Shown: positions 1 through 10,204, counted from the first letter of the stretch. The stretch: 64,000 nt of DNA from Caenimonas soli (GCF_013155545.1 NZ_JABJVV010000003.1:124001-188000), one strand, 5' to 3'. Translations and numbers: made by a program. Notes: a model not told the origin generated them from the letters alone.

Positions 1-2
1 GC

Positions 3-317
3 TTCGAAGTGACGCTGCAGCTCAAGCCCGAAGACGCGTTCGGCGTGCGCGACGAATCGCTGGTGCGCACCATCCCCAAGAAGGAATTCCCGCCCGGCGT
101 GAAGGTCGGCGGCCAGCTGGAGGGCCACACCGACGAGGGCCATCCGCATGTCTTCCACGTGATGAAGATCAAGGGCGACACCGTGCATCTCGACGGCAAC
201 CATCCGCTGGCGGGCAAGGAGCTGCGCTTCGCCATCAAGGTGACGGGTGTGCGCGCGGCCAGCGAGGAAGAGATCGCGCATCGCCACGTGCATGGCGCGC
301 ACGGGCATCACCACTGA
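3..317 (+). CDS. SlyD-like FKBP peptidyl-prolyl isomerase, C-terminal part
   Basis: This is the 3' end of a gene whose start lies left of the window; the reading frame is open from base 3. The visible 104 residues hold the end of an FKBP-type domain (PEDAFG, then a flap region, then DGNHPLAGK, the usual end of the SlyD FKBP core) and a His-rich tail (HRHVHGAHGHHH). SlyD-type proteins are cytoplasmic prolyl isomerases and chaperones whose His-rich tails bind nickel or other metals. The tail here is short compared with enterobacterial SlyD. Family assignment is firm; the exact paralogue (SlyD or FkpB-like) cannot be decided without the N-terminus. Confidence 0.85.
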   Translation, partial: FEVTLQLKPEDAFGVRDESLVRTIPKKEFPPGVKVGGQLEGHTDEGHPHVFHVMKIKGDTVHLDGNHPLAGKELRFAIKVTGVRAASEEEIAHRHVHGAHGHHH

Positions 318-431
318 GGCCGGGCGGCGATTGTCCTGCGCATAGGCCGGTGCGTCCCGCCCGCCGGCCTTTAGGGCCGGGCGGGCGACCCCATATCAAG
401 GGATCGTCCCTTTTTGAACAGGAGCACCCCG

Positions 432-1454
432 ATGCCGAGCAGTCCCGTCCTCCAGATCAAGCCCCTGGGCTTTCCCTGGGAAACCGCAGATCCCTTCCTG
501 TTCTGCGCCTACCACGACGATGCCTATCCCAAGGGCAACGGCCAGATGGCCCCTGCCGCATCGCTGGCCGGCCGGGAGATCGGCCAGGACTTCAGCCGCA
601 AGGACGGCTGGAGCATGTACCACGGCGATACGGTGCCCGGCTTTCCGGGCCATCCACACCGCGGCTTCGAAACCGTGACGGTGGTGCGCAAGGGCCTGAT
701 CGACCATTCCGACTCGCTGGGTGCCGCGGCGCGCTTCGGCCAGGGCGACGCGCAATGGCTCACTGCCGGCGGCGGCGTGGTGCATTCCGAAATGTTCCCG
801 CTGCTGGAGACCGACAAGGACAACCCGCTGGAGCTGTTCCAGATCTGGCTGAACCTGCCCGCGCGCAACAAGATGGTGCCCGCGCACTTCACCATGTTCT
901 GGGGCAAGGACATTCCGCGACTGGTGGCCCAGGATGAGGCCGGACGGGAAACCGAGATTTCGACCGTTGCCGGCCCGCTGGCGGGCGCCGGGCAGCCGTT
1001 GCCGCCGCCGCCCGATTCCTGGGCCGCGCAGCCGGATGCCGACGTCGCCATCTGGACCGTCCGCATGGCGCCGGGCGCGCGCTGGACGCTGCCGCCGGCC
1101 AAGGGCGATGGCACCAGGCGCAATCTCTACTTCTTCAAGGGCGACGCCGTGACCGTCGGCGGCCAGCGGGTGACCGGCCCTTCGGCGATCGAGATCCAGG
1201 CCGATGTGCCGGCGGAGCTCGTCAACGGCGATGCGCAGGCGGAGTTCCTGCTGCTGCAGGGCCGCCCGATCGGCGAGCCGGTGGCCCAGTACGGCCCGTT
1301 CGTGATGAACACGCAGGCCGAGATCATGCAGGCCATGCAGGACTACCGGCGCACCCAGTTCGGCGGGTGGCCCTGGCCCGACAGCGCACCGGTTCACGGG
1401 CTGGACACGCCGCGGTTTGCGCGGCATCCGGATGGGCGCGAGGAAAAGCCATGA
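432..1454 (+). CDS. Pirin family protein
   Basis: A 340-residue cupin-fold pirin. The conserved N-terminal pirin block is present at about residues 65-120, with the metal-binding GHPHRGFET motif and the following GDAQWLTAGGGVVHSE segment that carries further His/Glu ligands. Pirins are cytoplasmic metal-dependent proteins; some have quercetin dioxygenase activity and others act as redox-linked regulators, so the substrate is unknown here. The ATG at 432 is preferred over the upstream in-frame TTG at 414 because AGGAGC lies just upstream at good spacing. The stop overlaps the next gene's ATG (ATGA at 1451), which suggests co-translation with the Mrr-like gene. Confidence 0.88.
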   Translation: MPSSPVLQIKPLGFPWETADPFLFCAYHDDAYPKGNGQMAPAASLAGREIGQDFSRKDGWSMYHGDTVPGFPGHPHRGFETVTVVRKGLIDHSDSLGAAARFGQGDAQWLTAGGGVVHSEMFPLLETDKDNPLELFQIWLNLPARNKMVPAHFTMFWGKDIPRLVAQDEAGRETEISTVAGPLAGAGQPLPPPPDSWAAQPDADVAIWTVRMAPGARWTLPPAKGDGTRRNLYFFKGDAVTVGGQRVTGPSAIEIQADVPAELVNGDAQAEFLLLQGRPIGEPVAQYGPFVMNTQAEIMQAMQDYRRTQFGGWPWPDSAPVHGLDTPRFARHPDGREEKP

Positions 1455-2038
1455 AATTCAAGATGGCCCCGAACTCGCTGTTCGCGGTGCTGCTGCGGTC
1501 GCCGTGGTGGATCAGCATGCTCATCGTCGCCGCGTTCGTGACGGCGGCCTTCGCGCTGTTGCCGGAACAGTACCGCGTGCTCGGGGCCATGGGCGCGGTG
1601 CCGTTTGCCGTCGTCGGCCTGGTCGCCCTGTGGCAGCAGCTGCGGCGACCCAGTGCCCGGCGGTCCGAGGAAATACTCGGGGCCGTGGGCACCATGAACT
1701 GGCCGGAATTCTCCGCCCTGCTGGAGGAAGGCTTCACCCAACAGGGCTATCGCGTGGAACGCATGCAGGGAGTGGCCGACTTTGCGCTCACGCGCGAAGG
1801 TGCGACCACGCTCGTCGCCGCGCGGCGCTGGAAGGCGGCGCGGCACGGCGAGGAGGCCTTGCAGGCGCTGCGCGATGCGGCGCAGACGCGCGGCGCCAGC
1901 AACTGCCTGTATGTGGCGCTGGGGGACCTCAGCGCCCAGGCGCAGGCTTTTGCCAAGCGCCACCAGATCCAGCTGATGCAGGGCCCGGCCCTGGCGCTCC
2001 TGCTCAAGAACGCGAAGCTGTCCGGCCCCATATCGTGA
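1451..2038 (+). CDS. Membrane-anchored Mrr-like restriction endonuclease-fold protein
   Basis: A 195-residue protein with two predicted membrane helices near the N-terminus (about residues 15-35 and 40-60), followed by a cytoplasmic domain resembling the Mrr-type endonuclease fold: MNWPEFSALLEEGFTQQGY, then a strand pair ending VAARRWKAARHGEEAL, then the NCLYVAL strand. The Mrr catalytic D-QxK pattern is degenerate (ARRW replaces a QxK core), so nuclease activity is doubtful. Such membrane Mrr-like proteins are common and uncharacterised in Burkholderiales. The gene overlaps pirin by ATGA. Its last few codons run straight into sensor-kinase-derived sequence, so the original C-terminus may have been altered by recombination at about 2026. 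Confidence 0.7.
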   Translation: MKFKMAPNSLFAVLLRSPWWISMLIVAAFVTAAFALLPEQYRVLGAMGAVPFAVVGLVALWQQLRRPSARRSEEILGAVGTMNWPEFSALLEEGFTQQGYRVERMQGVADFALTREGATTLVAARRWKAARHGEEALQALRDAAQTRGASNCLYVALGDLSAQAQAFAKRHQIQLMQGPALALLLKNAKLSGPIS

Positions 2039-2619
2039 TGGTGTCGGCCTATGGCCGGGCAGAAATGCTCAAGGAAAGCGAGGCCGTCGGCGTGCACGAT
2101 GTGCTGGCCAAGCCGATCTGCCCTTCCGTGCTGTTCGACACGACGATGAATGCCCTGGGCATGCAGCGCGCCAGCACGGCCCCCACCCGGGATGAGTCGG
2201 TCGAAGCAAAAACGATACTCGCGTCGATTCAGGGGGCGCGCGTCCTGCTGGTCGAAGACAACGATATCAACCAGATCGTCGCCTCCGAAATCCTCATGGA
2301 TGCGGGGCTGGTGGTCGACATCGCCGCCGACGGCCGCATCGCCATCGACATGGTCCAGGCCAACCCCTACGACATCGTCCTCATGGATATGCAGATGCCG
2401 GTCATGGACGGCCTGGAGGCGACCATCGAAATCCGCAAGCTCGGCCGCTTCGATGCGCTGCCGATCGTGGCCATGACCGCCAACGCGATGGCGCAGGACC
2501 GCCAGCGCTGCCTGGACGCCGGGATGAACGACTTCGTGAGCAAACCCATCGAGCCGGACGAACTGTGGCGCACGCTGCTGCGCTGGGTAGGGACACGTAC
2601 CGCCGCTGAGCTAGGCTGA
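2026..2619 (+). pseudogene. Remnant of hybrid sensor kinase: partial plus complete receiver domain
   Basis: From about 2026 the sequence encodes the second half of one receiver domain (strand IVMVSAYG, then the conserved lysine in VLAKPI) and then a complete second receiver with acidic pocket LLVEDN, phospho-acceptor aspartate in VLMDMQMP, and VSKPIEP. This is the C-terminal architecture of a hybrid histidine kinase with two receivers; the sensor, HisKA and ATPase parts are absent. An ATG at 2038 overlaps the stop of the Mrr-like gene (TGATG), so a 193-residue protein could still be made by coupling. I read it as a truncated remnant joined to the Mrr-like gene by deletion or recombination. 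It ends tail-to-tail, overlapping the DUF5996 gene by 9 bases. Confidence 0.75.
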
Positions 2620-3552
2620 AGTCTTGGCGCTGGAATCGCGCTCCAAAAACCCGCGATCCCACCGGCCCAGATCGGCGGCCGTCTCGTAGGTCGTCTGCAG
2701 GAACTCGAGCAGGACCCGATCGGGCGAGTCCGCCTGCCGCACGGCGTCGTAGGGGAGAATGAATTCCCGCAATTCGTTGCTATAGAACGCCGCGCCGGGC
2801 CGAGCGGCCGCCGCCGCGAAACCAGCCGGTTCCGGATAGGCGTAGGAGTAGAACGCGGGGTACGGCACGGCGCCCCCGCCGGGCCAGAAGCCGCAGCTGC
2901 TGACTTCGTGCGAGTAGGCCTCGCGAGTGATCCAGTCCGGCAGGCTGGGGATGCCGCCCGGATGTTCCGGAGCCCGCCGTCCCGAAAACCGCGTGACGGC
3001 CAGGTCCGGCCCGCCCCAGAAAAAATGCACCGGGCTGCACTTGCCGATGAAGCGGCCGCGGAATTCCTTGAAGACCCGGTCGGCTTGCACCAGGATCCGC
3101 CAGAAACGATTGACGTAGTCTGCGTCGTAGGCGCAGTGGACCTGGTCCTCGTCGAAACGGATGGGATCGGGAACTTCGTTCGGTTTGTGATGGATCTGCA
3201 CGTCCAGGCCCAGCTTGCGCATCTCATCCATGAGCCTGGCGTAGAACGCAGCCGTCGATTGCGGCTCCAGTGCCATGCGGGCAGCGCGGCCGTCGCTGGT
3301 CTGCACGATCAGCTGGTGGTCGACGAAATCGAAGTCAATCTCGAACGTCGAGCTGCCGTACGGGACCGGTGAGGTCGTCAGTCCCCTGGCCGTCACGTAC
3401 AGCGTGACATGCCAGGAATGGTTGGTCCAGGGGCATTGCGCGATCCTGATCTTGCCGACGATCTGCGTCCACATGTGCAAGGTCGCGCAACTCTCACTCC
3501 AGGCCTCGAGCGGAAGGGAGGGCCACGCTTGCGATTCGGAGGAAGCGCTCAT
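2611..3552 (-). CDS. DUF5996 family protein
   Basis: A 313-residue soluble protein with the hallmark start of the DUF5996 family: WPSLPLEAWSESCATLHMW, then NHSWHVTLYVTARGLTT, and later a VHFFWGGPDLAVTRFSGR block and GFWPGG. No signal peptide or membrane helix is visible. The biochemical function of the family is not known to me. The gene stands alone, facing the gapA-tktA genes in the same direction 15 bases downstream of it in sequence terms, and converges on the sensor-kinase remnant. ATG start at 3552. Confidence 0.8.
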   Translation of the reverse strand: MSASSESQAWPSLPLEAWSESCATLHMWTQIVGKIRIAQCPWTNHSWHVTLYVTARGLTTSPVPYGSSTFEIDFDFVDHQLIVQTSDGRAARMALEPQSTAAFYARLMDEMRKLGLDVQIHHKPNEVPDPIRFDEDQVHCAYDADYVNRFWRILVQADRVFKEFRGRFIGKCSPVHFFWGGPDLAVTRFSGRRAPEHPGGIPSLPDWITREAYSHEVSSCGFWPGGGAVPYPAFYSYAYPEPAGFAAAAARPGAAFYSNELREFILPYDAVRQADSPDRVLLEFLQTTYETAADLGRWDRGFLERDSSAKTSA

Positions 3553-3566
3553 GGGCCCTCATCATG

Positions 3567-4589
<1,023 letters not shown>

Positions 4590-4597
4590 TTAGGAAA

Positions 4598-6628
4598 TCA
4601 TTTGGCGAGGACGGCGCGCACGGTGTCCGCGACGTTTTCCGGCGTGAAGCCGAAATGCTTGAACAGGACATTGGCCGGCGCCGATTCGCCGTAAGTATCG
4701 ATGCCGACCACGGCCGCGCAGCCGTATTTCCACCAGTAGTCGGTCACGCCCATCTCGACGGCGATGCGCGGGATGCCGACCGGCAGCACGTCGTTCTTGT
4801 AGATGGCATTCTGGCGGTCGAAGGTCGTGGTGCTGGGCATGGAAACCACCCGCACCGCTATCTTCTGCGCCGCCAGCTGTTCCTGCGCCTTGAGCGCGAG
4901 CTGAACTTCGGAGCCGGTGGCGATGATCACGGCCTGGGGCTTCTTGTCCAGGCCGACCTCGGCCGCATCGGCCAGCACATAGCCGCCCTTGCTGATGTCT
5001 TCCAGGCCGGCCTTGGGCGCGTACGGCAGGTTCTGGCGCGACAGCAGCAACGCCGTCGGCCGATTCATGTTCTGCAGGGCGACGGCCCAGGCCACCGCCG
5101 TCTCGGCCGTGTCGCAGGGACGCCAGACGTCCAGGTTGGGGATCAGACGCAGGCTGGCCGCGTGCTCGATCGACTGGTGGGTGGGACCGTCCTCGCCCAG
5201 GCCGATGGAGTCGTGCGTGAACACATGGATCACGCGCTTTTTCATCAGCGCCGCCATGCGGATGGCGTTGCGGCTGTAGTCGCTGAAGGTGAGGAAGGTG
5301 CCGCCGTAGGGGATATAGCCGCCGTGCAGCGTGATGCCGTTCATCACCGCGGCCATGCCGAACTCGCGCACGCCGTAGTTGATGTGGCGGCCGATCTTGC
5401 CGTCTTCGGTGCGCTTGACGTCGCCGGCCAGGTCGAAGCGCAGCGCCGGCGTGCTCTTGGTGTTGGTGAGGTTGGAGCCGGTCAGGTCGGCCGAGCCGCC
5501 CAGCATCTCGGGCAGTGCCGCGGTGAAGGCTTCCAGCGCCAGTTGCGAGGCTTTGCGCGAGGCCACGGTCTCGGCCTTGGCATGGGCAGCGACGGCCGCG
5601 TCCACCGTAATCTGCGCGAAATTCCTCGGCAGCTCGCCCTTCATGCGACGGGTGAACTCGCTAGCCAGTTCCGGATGGGCGGCGCGGTAGGCGGCGAATC
5701 GCTTGTCCCACTCGGCCTGTGCGGCGGCGCCCTTGGCCTTGGCGTCCCAGTCGTCGTACACCGCTTGCGGCACCACGAAGGGTTCGTGCGGCCAGCCCAT
5801 GGCTTCACGCGTGAGCCTGACTTCTTCCAGGCCCAGTGCCTCGCCATGCGCCTTGGCGGTGTTGGCGCGGTTCGGGCTGCCCTTGCCGATGTGTGTGTCG
5901 GCGACGATCAGGGCCGGCTTGTCGGCGCTGCGGCGGGCGTCGGCAATGGCGCGGTCCATGGCGGCGATGTCGTGGCCGTCGACCGGGCCGATGACGTTCC
6001 AGCCGTAGGCCTTGAAGCGGGCTGGCGTGTCGTCGATGAACCAGGGCTCGACCTGGCCGTCGATGGAGATGCCGTTGTCGTCGTAGATGGCGATCAGCTT
6101 GCCCAGCTTCCAGGCGCCGGCCAGGGCGCAGGCCTCATGGCTGATGCCTTCCATCAGGCAGCCATCGCCCAGGAACACGTAGGTGTGATGATCGACCACG
6201 GTGTGGCCGTCGCGGTTGAACTCGGCGGCCAGCAGCTTCTCGGCCAGCGCCATGCCCACGGCATTGCTGATGCCCTGGCCCAACGGGCCGGTGGTGGTTT
6301 CCACGCCCGGCGTGACACCCACCTCGGGGTGGCCCGCCGTCTTGCTGTGCAACTGGCGGAAATTCTTCAGCTCATCGATCGGCAGGTCGTAGCCAGTCAG
6401 GTGCAACAGCGCGTAAATCAGCATCGAACCGTGGCCGTTGGACAGCACGAAACGGTCGCGGTCGAACCAATGCGGATTGGTGGGGTTGTGCTTGAGGTGG
6501 CGGCCCCACAACGCGACCGCGATATCGGCCATGCCCATGGGCGCGCCCGGATGTCCCGAATTGGCTTGTTGTACTGCGTCCATGGCGAGCGCGCGAATCG
6601 CGTTCGCCATCTGTGAATCATTGGCCAT
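4598..6628 (-). CDS. tktA: Transketolase
   Basis: A 676-residue thiamine diphosphate enzyme that transfers two-carbon units between sugar phosphates in the pentose phosphate or Calvin pathways. Visible signatures are the N-terminal [11 protein letters not shown], the ThDP/Mg motif [14 protein letters not shown], the pyrimidine-domain stretch [16 protein letters not shown] (catalytic His/Glu area), and the C-terminal transketolase domain with ATGSEV. The length is standard. It is first in the tktA-gapA pair and is divergent from speD across a 108-base gap that holds an ACCCG-AACGGGT-type small inverted repeat but no clear regulator site. Confidence 0.97.
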   Translation of the reverse strand: MANDSQMANAIRALAMDAVQQANSGHPGAPMGMADIAVALWGRHLKHNPTNPHWFDRDRFVLSNGHGSMLIYALLHLTGYDLPIDELKNFRQLHSKTAGHPEVGVTPGVETTTGPLGQGISNAVGMALAEKLLAAEFNRDGHTVVDHHTYVFLGDGCLMEGISHEACALAGAWKLGKLIAIYDDNGISIDGQVEPWFIDDTPARFKAYGWNVIGPVDGHDIAAMDRAIADARRSADKPALIVADTHIGKGSPNRANTAKAHGEALGLEEVRLTREAMGWPHEPFVVPQAVYDDWDAKAKGAAAQAEWDKRFAAYRAAHPELASEFTRRMKGELPRNFAQITVDAAVAAHAKAETVASRKASQLALEAFTAALPEMLGGSADLTGSNLTNTKSTPALRFDLAGDVKRTEDGKIGRHINYGVREFGMAAVMNGITLHGGYIPYGGTFLTFSDYSRNAIRMAALMKKRVIHVFTHDSIGLGEDGPTHQSIEHAASLRLIPNLDVWRPCDTAETAVAWAVALQNMNRPTALLLSRQNLPYAPKAGLEDISKGGYVLADAAEVGLDKKPQAVIIATGSEVQLALKAQEQLAAQKIAVRVVSMPSTTTFDRQNAIYKNDVLPVGIPRIAVEMGVTDYWWKYGCAAVVGIDTYGESAPANVLFKHFGFTPENVADTVRAVLAK

Positions 6629-6736
6629 CAGGGCTGCTCCGGGGGGTGTAATCAGGGGAAACCCGGCATTTTACCGGCTGGGGCTGGGGACCCGTTTTGT
6701 TCGGGTTCCGTACCGCTCTTCGTCTACAGTGATGGC

Positions 6737-7114
6737 ATGCAAGGGCTCCACCTGACCGCCGACCTGTACAAATGCCGCTGCGACCATGCATGGCTGACCG
6801 ATGCAACGCAACTGGGCGACTGGTGCCTGCAGGCCGTGCAAGCGGTCGGCCTGCAGCCGGTCGACAAACTCTTCCATACTTTTCCCGGTGTGGGTGACGA
6901 AGCCGGCGGCGTCACGGCGACGGTCCTGTTGGCCGAATCGCATATCTGCCTGCACACCTGGCCCGAGCAGCGGGCGGTGACGGTGGACGTCTATGTCTGC
7001 AACTTCGGCGCCGATCATTCGGCCAAGGCGCGCGGCCTGATGGCGGCGTTGGTGGATCGCTTCCAGCCCGAGTGGACCGAGCAGAGATCGTTGGACCGCG
7101 GGGACGGCGAATGA
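6737..7114 (+). CDS. speD: S-adenosylmethionine decarboxylase proenzyme
   Basis: A 125-residue bacterial AdoMet decarboxylase of the short class. The self-cleavage site is in LLAESHICLHTWPE, where the serine after Glu becomes the pyruvoyl group, and the following His and the conserved CNFGADHS segment complete the active site. The product, decarboxylated AdoMet, is the aminopropyl donor for spermidine synthesis. A spermidine-synthase-like gene lies 4.7 kb away in the minus-strand operon at 10.2-16.1 kb and is the obvious partner in this window. It diverges from tktA. A dispersed palindromic repeat begins three bases after its stop. Confidence 0.9.
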   Translation: MQGLHLTADLYKCRCDHAWLTDATQLGDWCLQAVQAVGLQPVDKLFHTFPGVGDEAGGVTATVLLAESHICLHTWPEQRAVTVDVYVCNFGADHSAKARGLMAALVDRFQPEWTEQRSLDRGDGE

Positions 7115-7117
7115 GCG

Positions 7118-7162
7118 CCGACGGGCCGCCCCTAGGCGCAAAGGCCCCCTCGGGGGGCAGGG
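7118..7162 (-). repeat. Dispersed palindromic repeat, copy 1 (upstream of murU)
   Basis: A 15-base palindrome (GCCCCC-TCG-GGGGGC, 7144-7158) with a flanking G/C-rich arm. Read on the minus strand it aligns without gaps over about 45 bases to the copy inside amgK at 29611-29661: both have CTGCCCCCCGAGGGGGC followed by a TTTCGCCTxGGGGCGGCCCG-like arm, with about five differences. This repeat type is common in intergenic regions of Comamonadaceae genomes. Here it fills the gap between speD and murU. Confidence 0.75.
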
Positions 7163-7196
7163 CAGCCGCGCAGCGGCAACCGTGGGGGCTCGTGAA

Positions 7197-7904
7197 ATGA
7201 CAGGGGCCCAGGCCATGATCCTGGCGGCGGGCCGCGGCGAGCGCATGCGGCCGCTCACCGACCACTGTCCCAAGCCGCTGCTGAAGGTGCGCGGCAAGCC
7301 GCTGATCCAGTACCACGTCGATGCTTTGGGGCGCGGCGGCTGGCGCGATCTGGTCATCAATACGGCGTGGCTCGGGCATCAGATCGAGGATCATTTCGCC
7401 GCGGCCTCGCTGGCCGAGGACGGACCGCGCATCCGCTATTCCCACGAGGGCCGCGATTTCGGCGGCGCGCTGGAAACCGCGGGCGGCATTGCCCGGGCCC
7501 TGCCCCTGCTGGACGACGCCTTCTGGGTGGTCGGCGGCGATGTCTATGTGCCCGAGTTCGAATTCACCCGCGCGGCCATGGACCATTTCACCGCCGGCGG
7601 CAAGCTGGCCCATATCTACCTGGTGCCCAATCCGCAGCACAACCCGAAAGGCGACTTCGGGTTGCAGCCGGACGGCGTGGCGCTGAACCGGGCCGATACC
7701 CGCTACACATTTTCCACCATCGGCATCTATCGCAAGGCCTTGCTCGCCGGCCTGCCCGCCGGCAATCCGCACGGCCTCAAAGCCCCGCTGGCCCCATTGC
7801 TACGCACGGCGATGGACAATGGCGAGGTCACTGCCGAGATCTACACCGGGCCCTGGACCGATGTAGGCACCCCCGACCGGCTGGCCCAACTGAACGCAAC
7901 ATGA
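7197..7904 (+). CDS. murU: N-acetylmuramate-1-phosphate uridylyltransferase-like nucleotidyltransferase
   Basis: A 235-residue sugar-phosphate nucleotidyltransferase. The N-terminal MILAAGRGERMRPLTD and PKPLLKVRGKPL motifs bind the nucleotide, GGDVYVPEFEF carries the metal-binding aspartate, and WTDVGTPDRL closes the domain. The family includes MurU, which with AmgK turns recycled N-acetylmuramate into UDP-MurNAc and bypasses de novo MurA. The presence of an AmgK homologue at 28.9 kb in the same window supports MurU rather than a mannose-1-phosphate guanylyltransferase, although the two genes, often adjacent, are 21 kb apart here. ATG 7197 is chosen over GTG 7182; ATG 7215 is also possible. 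The stop overlaps pepP (ATGA). Confidence 0.8.
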   Translation: MTGAQAMILAAGRGERMRPLTDHCPKPLLKVRGKPLIQYHVDALGRGGWRDLVINTAWLGHQIEDHFAAASLAEDGPRIRYSHEGRDFGGALETAGGIARALPLLDDAFWVVGGDVYVPEFEFTRAAMDHFTAGGKLAHIYLVPNPQHNPKGDFGLQPDGVALNRADTRYTFSTIGIYRKALLAGLPAGNPHGLKAPLAPLLRTAMDNGEVTAEIYTGPWTDVGTPDRLAQLNAT

Positions 7905-9286
7905 GCAATTCGATCTACGCCGAGCGCCGCGCCCGCGTCGCCTCCCAACTGGGCAAGGACGGCATCGCCCTGATTCCCACCGCACCGGAGCGCCCGCGCA
8001 ACCGCGACAGCGACTTCCTCTACCGGCACGACAGCTACTTCTACTACCTCACCGGCTTTCGCGAGCCCAATGCCTGGCTGGTGATCACCGGCGACGGCAA
8101 GAGCACGCTGTTTTGCGCGCCCAAGGATCTGGAGCGCGAAATCTGGGACGGGTACCGGCTGGGCCCCGAGGCGGCACCGGCGGCGCTAGGCGTCGACGCC
8201 GCGCATTCGGTGGCCGAACTCGACGCGCAGTTGCCCAAGCTGCTGGAAAACCGCGACGCGGTCTGGTATCCGTTCGCGATCCACGAAGGGCTGGAAGCCC
8301 GCGTCGGCGGCTGGCTGAACCAGGTCCGCGCCCGCGTGCGCTACGGTGCGTTGTGCCCCGAACAGCAGCGCGACCTGTGCGCCATCCTCGACGAGATGCG
8401 CCTGGTGAAAGACGCGCACGAACAGGACATCATGCGCCGCGCCGGGCAGATCAGCGCGCGCGGCCATGTTCGCGCCATGAAGCTGTCGGCTCGCATGTTG
8501 CGAGAGGGAAAGGACGTGCGCGAGTACCACCTCGATGCGGAATTGATGCACGAATTCCGCTTGGGCGGCTCCCAAAGCTCGGCCTACAACTCCATCGTGG
8601 CCGCGGGCTCCAACGCCTGCGTGCTGCACTACCGCTCGGATACCGCCCCCGTGCGCAACGGCGAACTGGTCTTGATCGACGCCGGTTGCGAGTTGGACAG
8701 CTATGCCAGCGACATCACCCGCACCTTCCCCGCCAACGGCAAGTTCAGCGGCCCGCAGCGCGCCCTGTACGAGCTGGTGCTGGCCTCGCAGGAGGCCGCG
8801 GTCGCCGCCACCCGGGCGGGCGCCCGCTTCATCGACCCGCACGAGGCGACGGTGAAGGTGTTGGCCCAGGGCATGCTCGACGTCGGGTTGCTGGACAAGA
8901 ACAAGGTCGGCAGCGTCCAGGACGTGATCGACAACCGCAGCTACTTCCAGTTCTACATGCACCGCACCGGCCACTGGCTGGGGATGGACGTGCACGACTG
9001 CGGCAGCTATGTGGAGCCCTCGCAGGTGGGCGAAGTGAGCGAGCGCAAGGACCCGCTGTCGGGCGAGATCATCAAGAACCGGCCCAGCCGCGTCCTCAAG
9101 CCCGGCATGGTGCTGACCATCGAGCCCGGGATCTACGTGCGCCCGGCCGAAGGCGTGCCGGAGAGGTTCCACCATATCGGCATCCGCATCGAGGACGACG
9201 CGATCGTGACCGAAAGCGGTTGTGATCTGATTTCGCGCGGCGTGCCGGTCAAGCCCGACGAGATCGAGGCCTTGATGCGCGGCTGA
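7901..9286 (+). CDS. pepP: Xaa-Pro aminopeptidase (aminopeptidase P)
   Basis: A 461-residue M24-family metallopeptidase that removes N-terminal residues preceding proline. It has the creatinase-like N-terminal domain (SDFLYRHDSYFYYLTGF) and the pita-bread catalytic domain with its five metal ligands visible in context: LIDAGCELDSYASDITRTFP (two Asp), HRTGHWLGMDVHDCG (His), LTIEPGIYV (Glu) and GIRIEDDAIVT (Glu). The length matches PepP. The start ATG overlaps the murU stop, so the two are translationally coupled. Cytoplasmic. Confidence 0.95.
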   Translation: MSNSIYAERRARVASQLGKDGIALIPTAPERPRNRDSDFLYRHDSYFYYLTGFREPNAWLVITGDGKSTLFCAPKDLEREIWDGYRLGPEAAPAALGVDAAHSVAELDAQLPKLLENRDAVWYPFAIHEGLEARVGGWLNQVRARVRYGALCPEQQRDLCAILDEMRLVKDAHEQDIMRRAGQISARGHVRAMKLSARMLREGKDVREYHLDAELMHEFRLGGSQSSAYNSIVAAGSNACVLHYRSDTAPVRNGELVLIDAGCELDSYASDITRTFPANGKFSGPQRALYELVLASQEAAVAATRAGARFIDPHEATVKVLAQGMLDVGLLDKNKVGSVQDVIDNRSYFQFYMHRTGHWLGMDVHDCGSYVEPSQVGEVSERKDPLSGEIIKNRPSRVLKPGMVLTIEPGIYVRPAEGVPERFHHIGIRIEDDAIVTESGCDLISRGVPVKPDEIEALMRG

Positions 9287-9291
9287 AGCCG

Positions 9292-9810
9292 CTAGCCCTC
9301 GGCGAAACCCAGCAACTTCTCCGCCCAACGCGGGCGCAAGGCCGTGTGCAGATGCATGCGGCCCGCCGCGATGCTGGCCAGCAGCGCCGGTCCACCGTTC
9401 TGCACATCGCCGCCATCGAACAGCAGCGACAGATCGGCGAACGCCACCCCTTCCCGGAGCAGGGCCAGCGTCCGCGAATAGCGAGTGATGATCTTATGCG
9501 GCGCCACGTCCTCGCCGCCGTCCATTGCCCGTTGGCGCACGCGCCCGAGCAGCAGCCTGGGCTCTTCGACACAGACCACATAGAGCACGGTGGCAAAGCC
9601 CTTCGCTCGCGCCTGCGCCAGCAGTTCCAGCTTGGACGGGTGCGCGAACACAGTCTTGGTGGCGAAGTCCTTGCCTTGCGCCACCAGCGCGCTGCGGGCA
9701 GCGTCGGCCGTGACTAACGGCAGCCCCGGATAACGCGGCGCGATCAGGCTGCGGTAAAGCGTGGACTTGCCGGCGCCATCCGGCCCGGCAATGAGATGCA
9801 GCACCGGCAT
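9292..9810 (-). CDS. Zeta-toxin-like P-loop kinase
   Basis: A 172-residue P-loop protein: Walker A motif AGPDGAGKSTLYR at the N-terminus, VTADAARSALVAQ after it (zeta family DD/AR region), and ITRYSRTL with an arginine that could contact phosphate. Zeta toxins phosphorylate UDP-N-acetylglucosamine and starve peptidoglycan synthesis. Small proteins of this type are widespread as the second gene of Burkholderiales pairs with a ParD-like antitoxin, exactly as here: the antitoxin gene ends 8 bases upstream. The toxin activity is inferred from family and context. It converges with pepP, the stops being 5 bases apart. Confidence 0.75.
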   Translation of the reverse strand: MPVLHLIAGPDGAGKSTLYRSLIAPRYPGLPLVTADAARSALVAQGKDFATKTVFAHPSKLELLAQARAKGFATVLYVVCVEEPRLLLGRVRQRAMDGGEDVAPHKIITRYSRTLALLREGVAFADLSLLFDGGDVQNGGPALLASIAAGRMHLHTALRPRWAEKLLGFAEG

Positions 9811-9818
9811 CCGCGGCT

Positions 9819-10190
9819 TCAGCTTGCCTTGCGAGGCCTGGCGGGTTTAGCGGGTTGGGCCGGCTTGGCCCGCTTGGCTTCGACCACCGCGCGGGTGCGC
9901 TCGTTGAGCGAGCCCGATTTGGCGACCGCCAGCACATGGCTGTGCAAGGCATCGAGCTCGGGCGACAAGGGCGCCGGCACACCCACCGAGTACTGCGCGC
10001 GCTCCTGGCGCGCGATCAGGGCCTGGCTGTCGCCGGTGGTGAGGCCCGCATGCTCCAGCGCCTTGCCCAGCGTCGCCCAGTACTCGATCTGGCTGGCCAC
10101 GGAACGGCGCATGGTCTGGGCCGCCTCACGCGCCTGGTTCACCAAGGCAGCGGGCAGCTTGACCGAAACGAAGGGCGGGGCGTCGGGCAT
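9819..10190 (-). CDS. ParD-like ribbon-helix-helix antitoxin
   Basis: A 123-residue protein whose N-terminal half resembles ParD-like antitoxins (FVSVKLPAALVNQAREAA, then RRSVASQIEYWATLGKALE), a ribbon-helix-helix DNA-binding unit. The C-terminal tail is Ala/Pro/Lys-rich (AKRAKPAQPAKPARPRK) and probably disordered. It is immediately upstream of the zeta-like toxin gene, the usual antitoxin-first order. A perfect 8-base inverted repeat with a third half-site sits 15-43 bases upstream of its start codon, which fits autoregulation. The last codons and the 8-base gap to the toxin suggest co-translation. Confidence 0.75.
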   Translation of the reverse strand: MPDAPPFVSVKLPAALVNQAREAAQTMRRSVASQIEYWATLGKALEHAGLTTGDSQALIARQERAQYSVGVPAPLSPELDALHSHVLAVAKSGSLNERTRAVVEAKRAKPAQPAKPARPRKAS

Positions 10191-10204
10191 GGGCGTTTTC
10201 CTTT

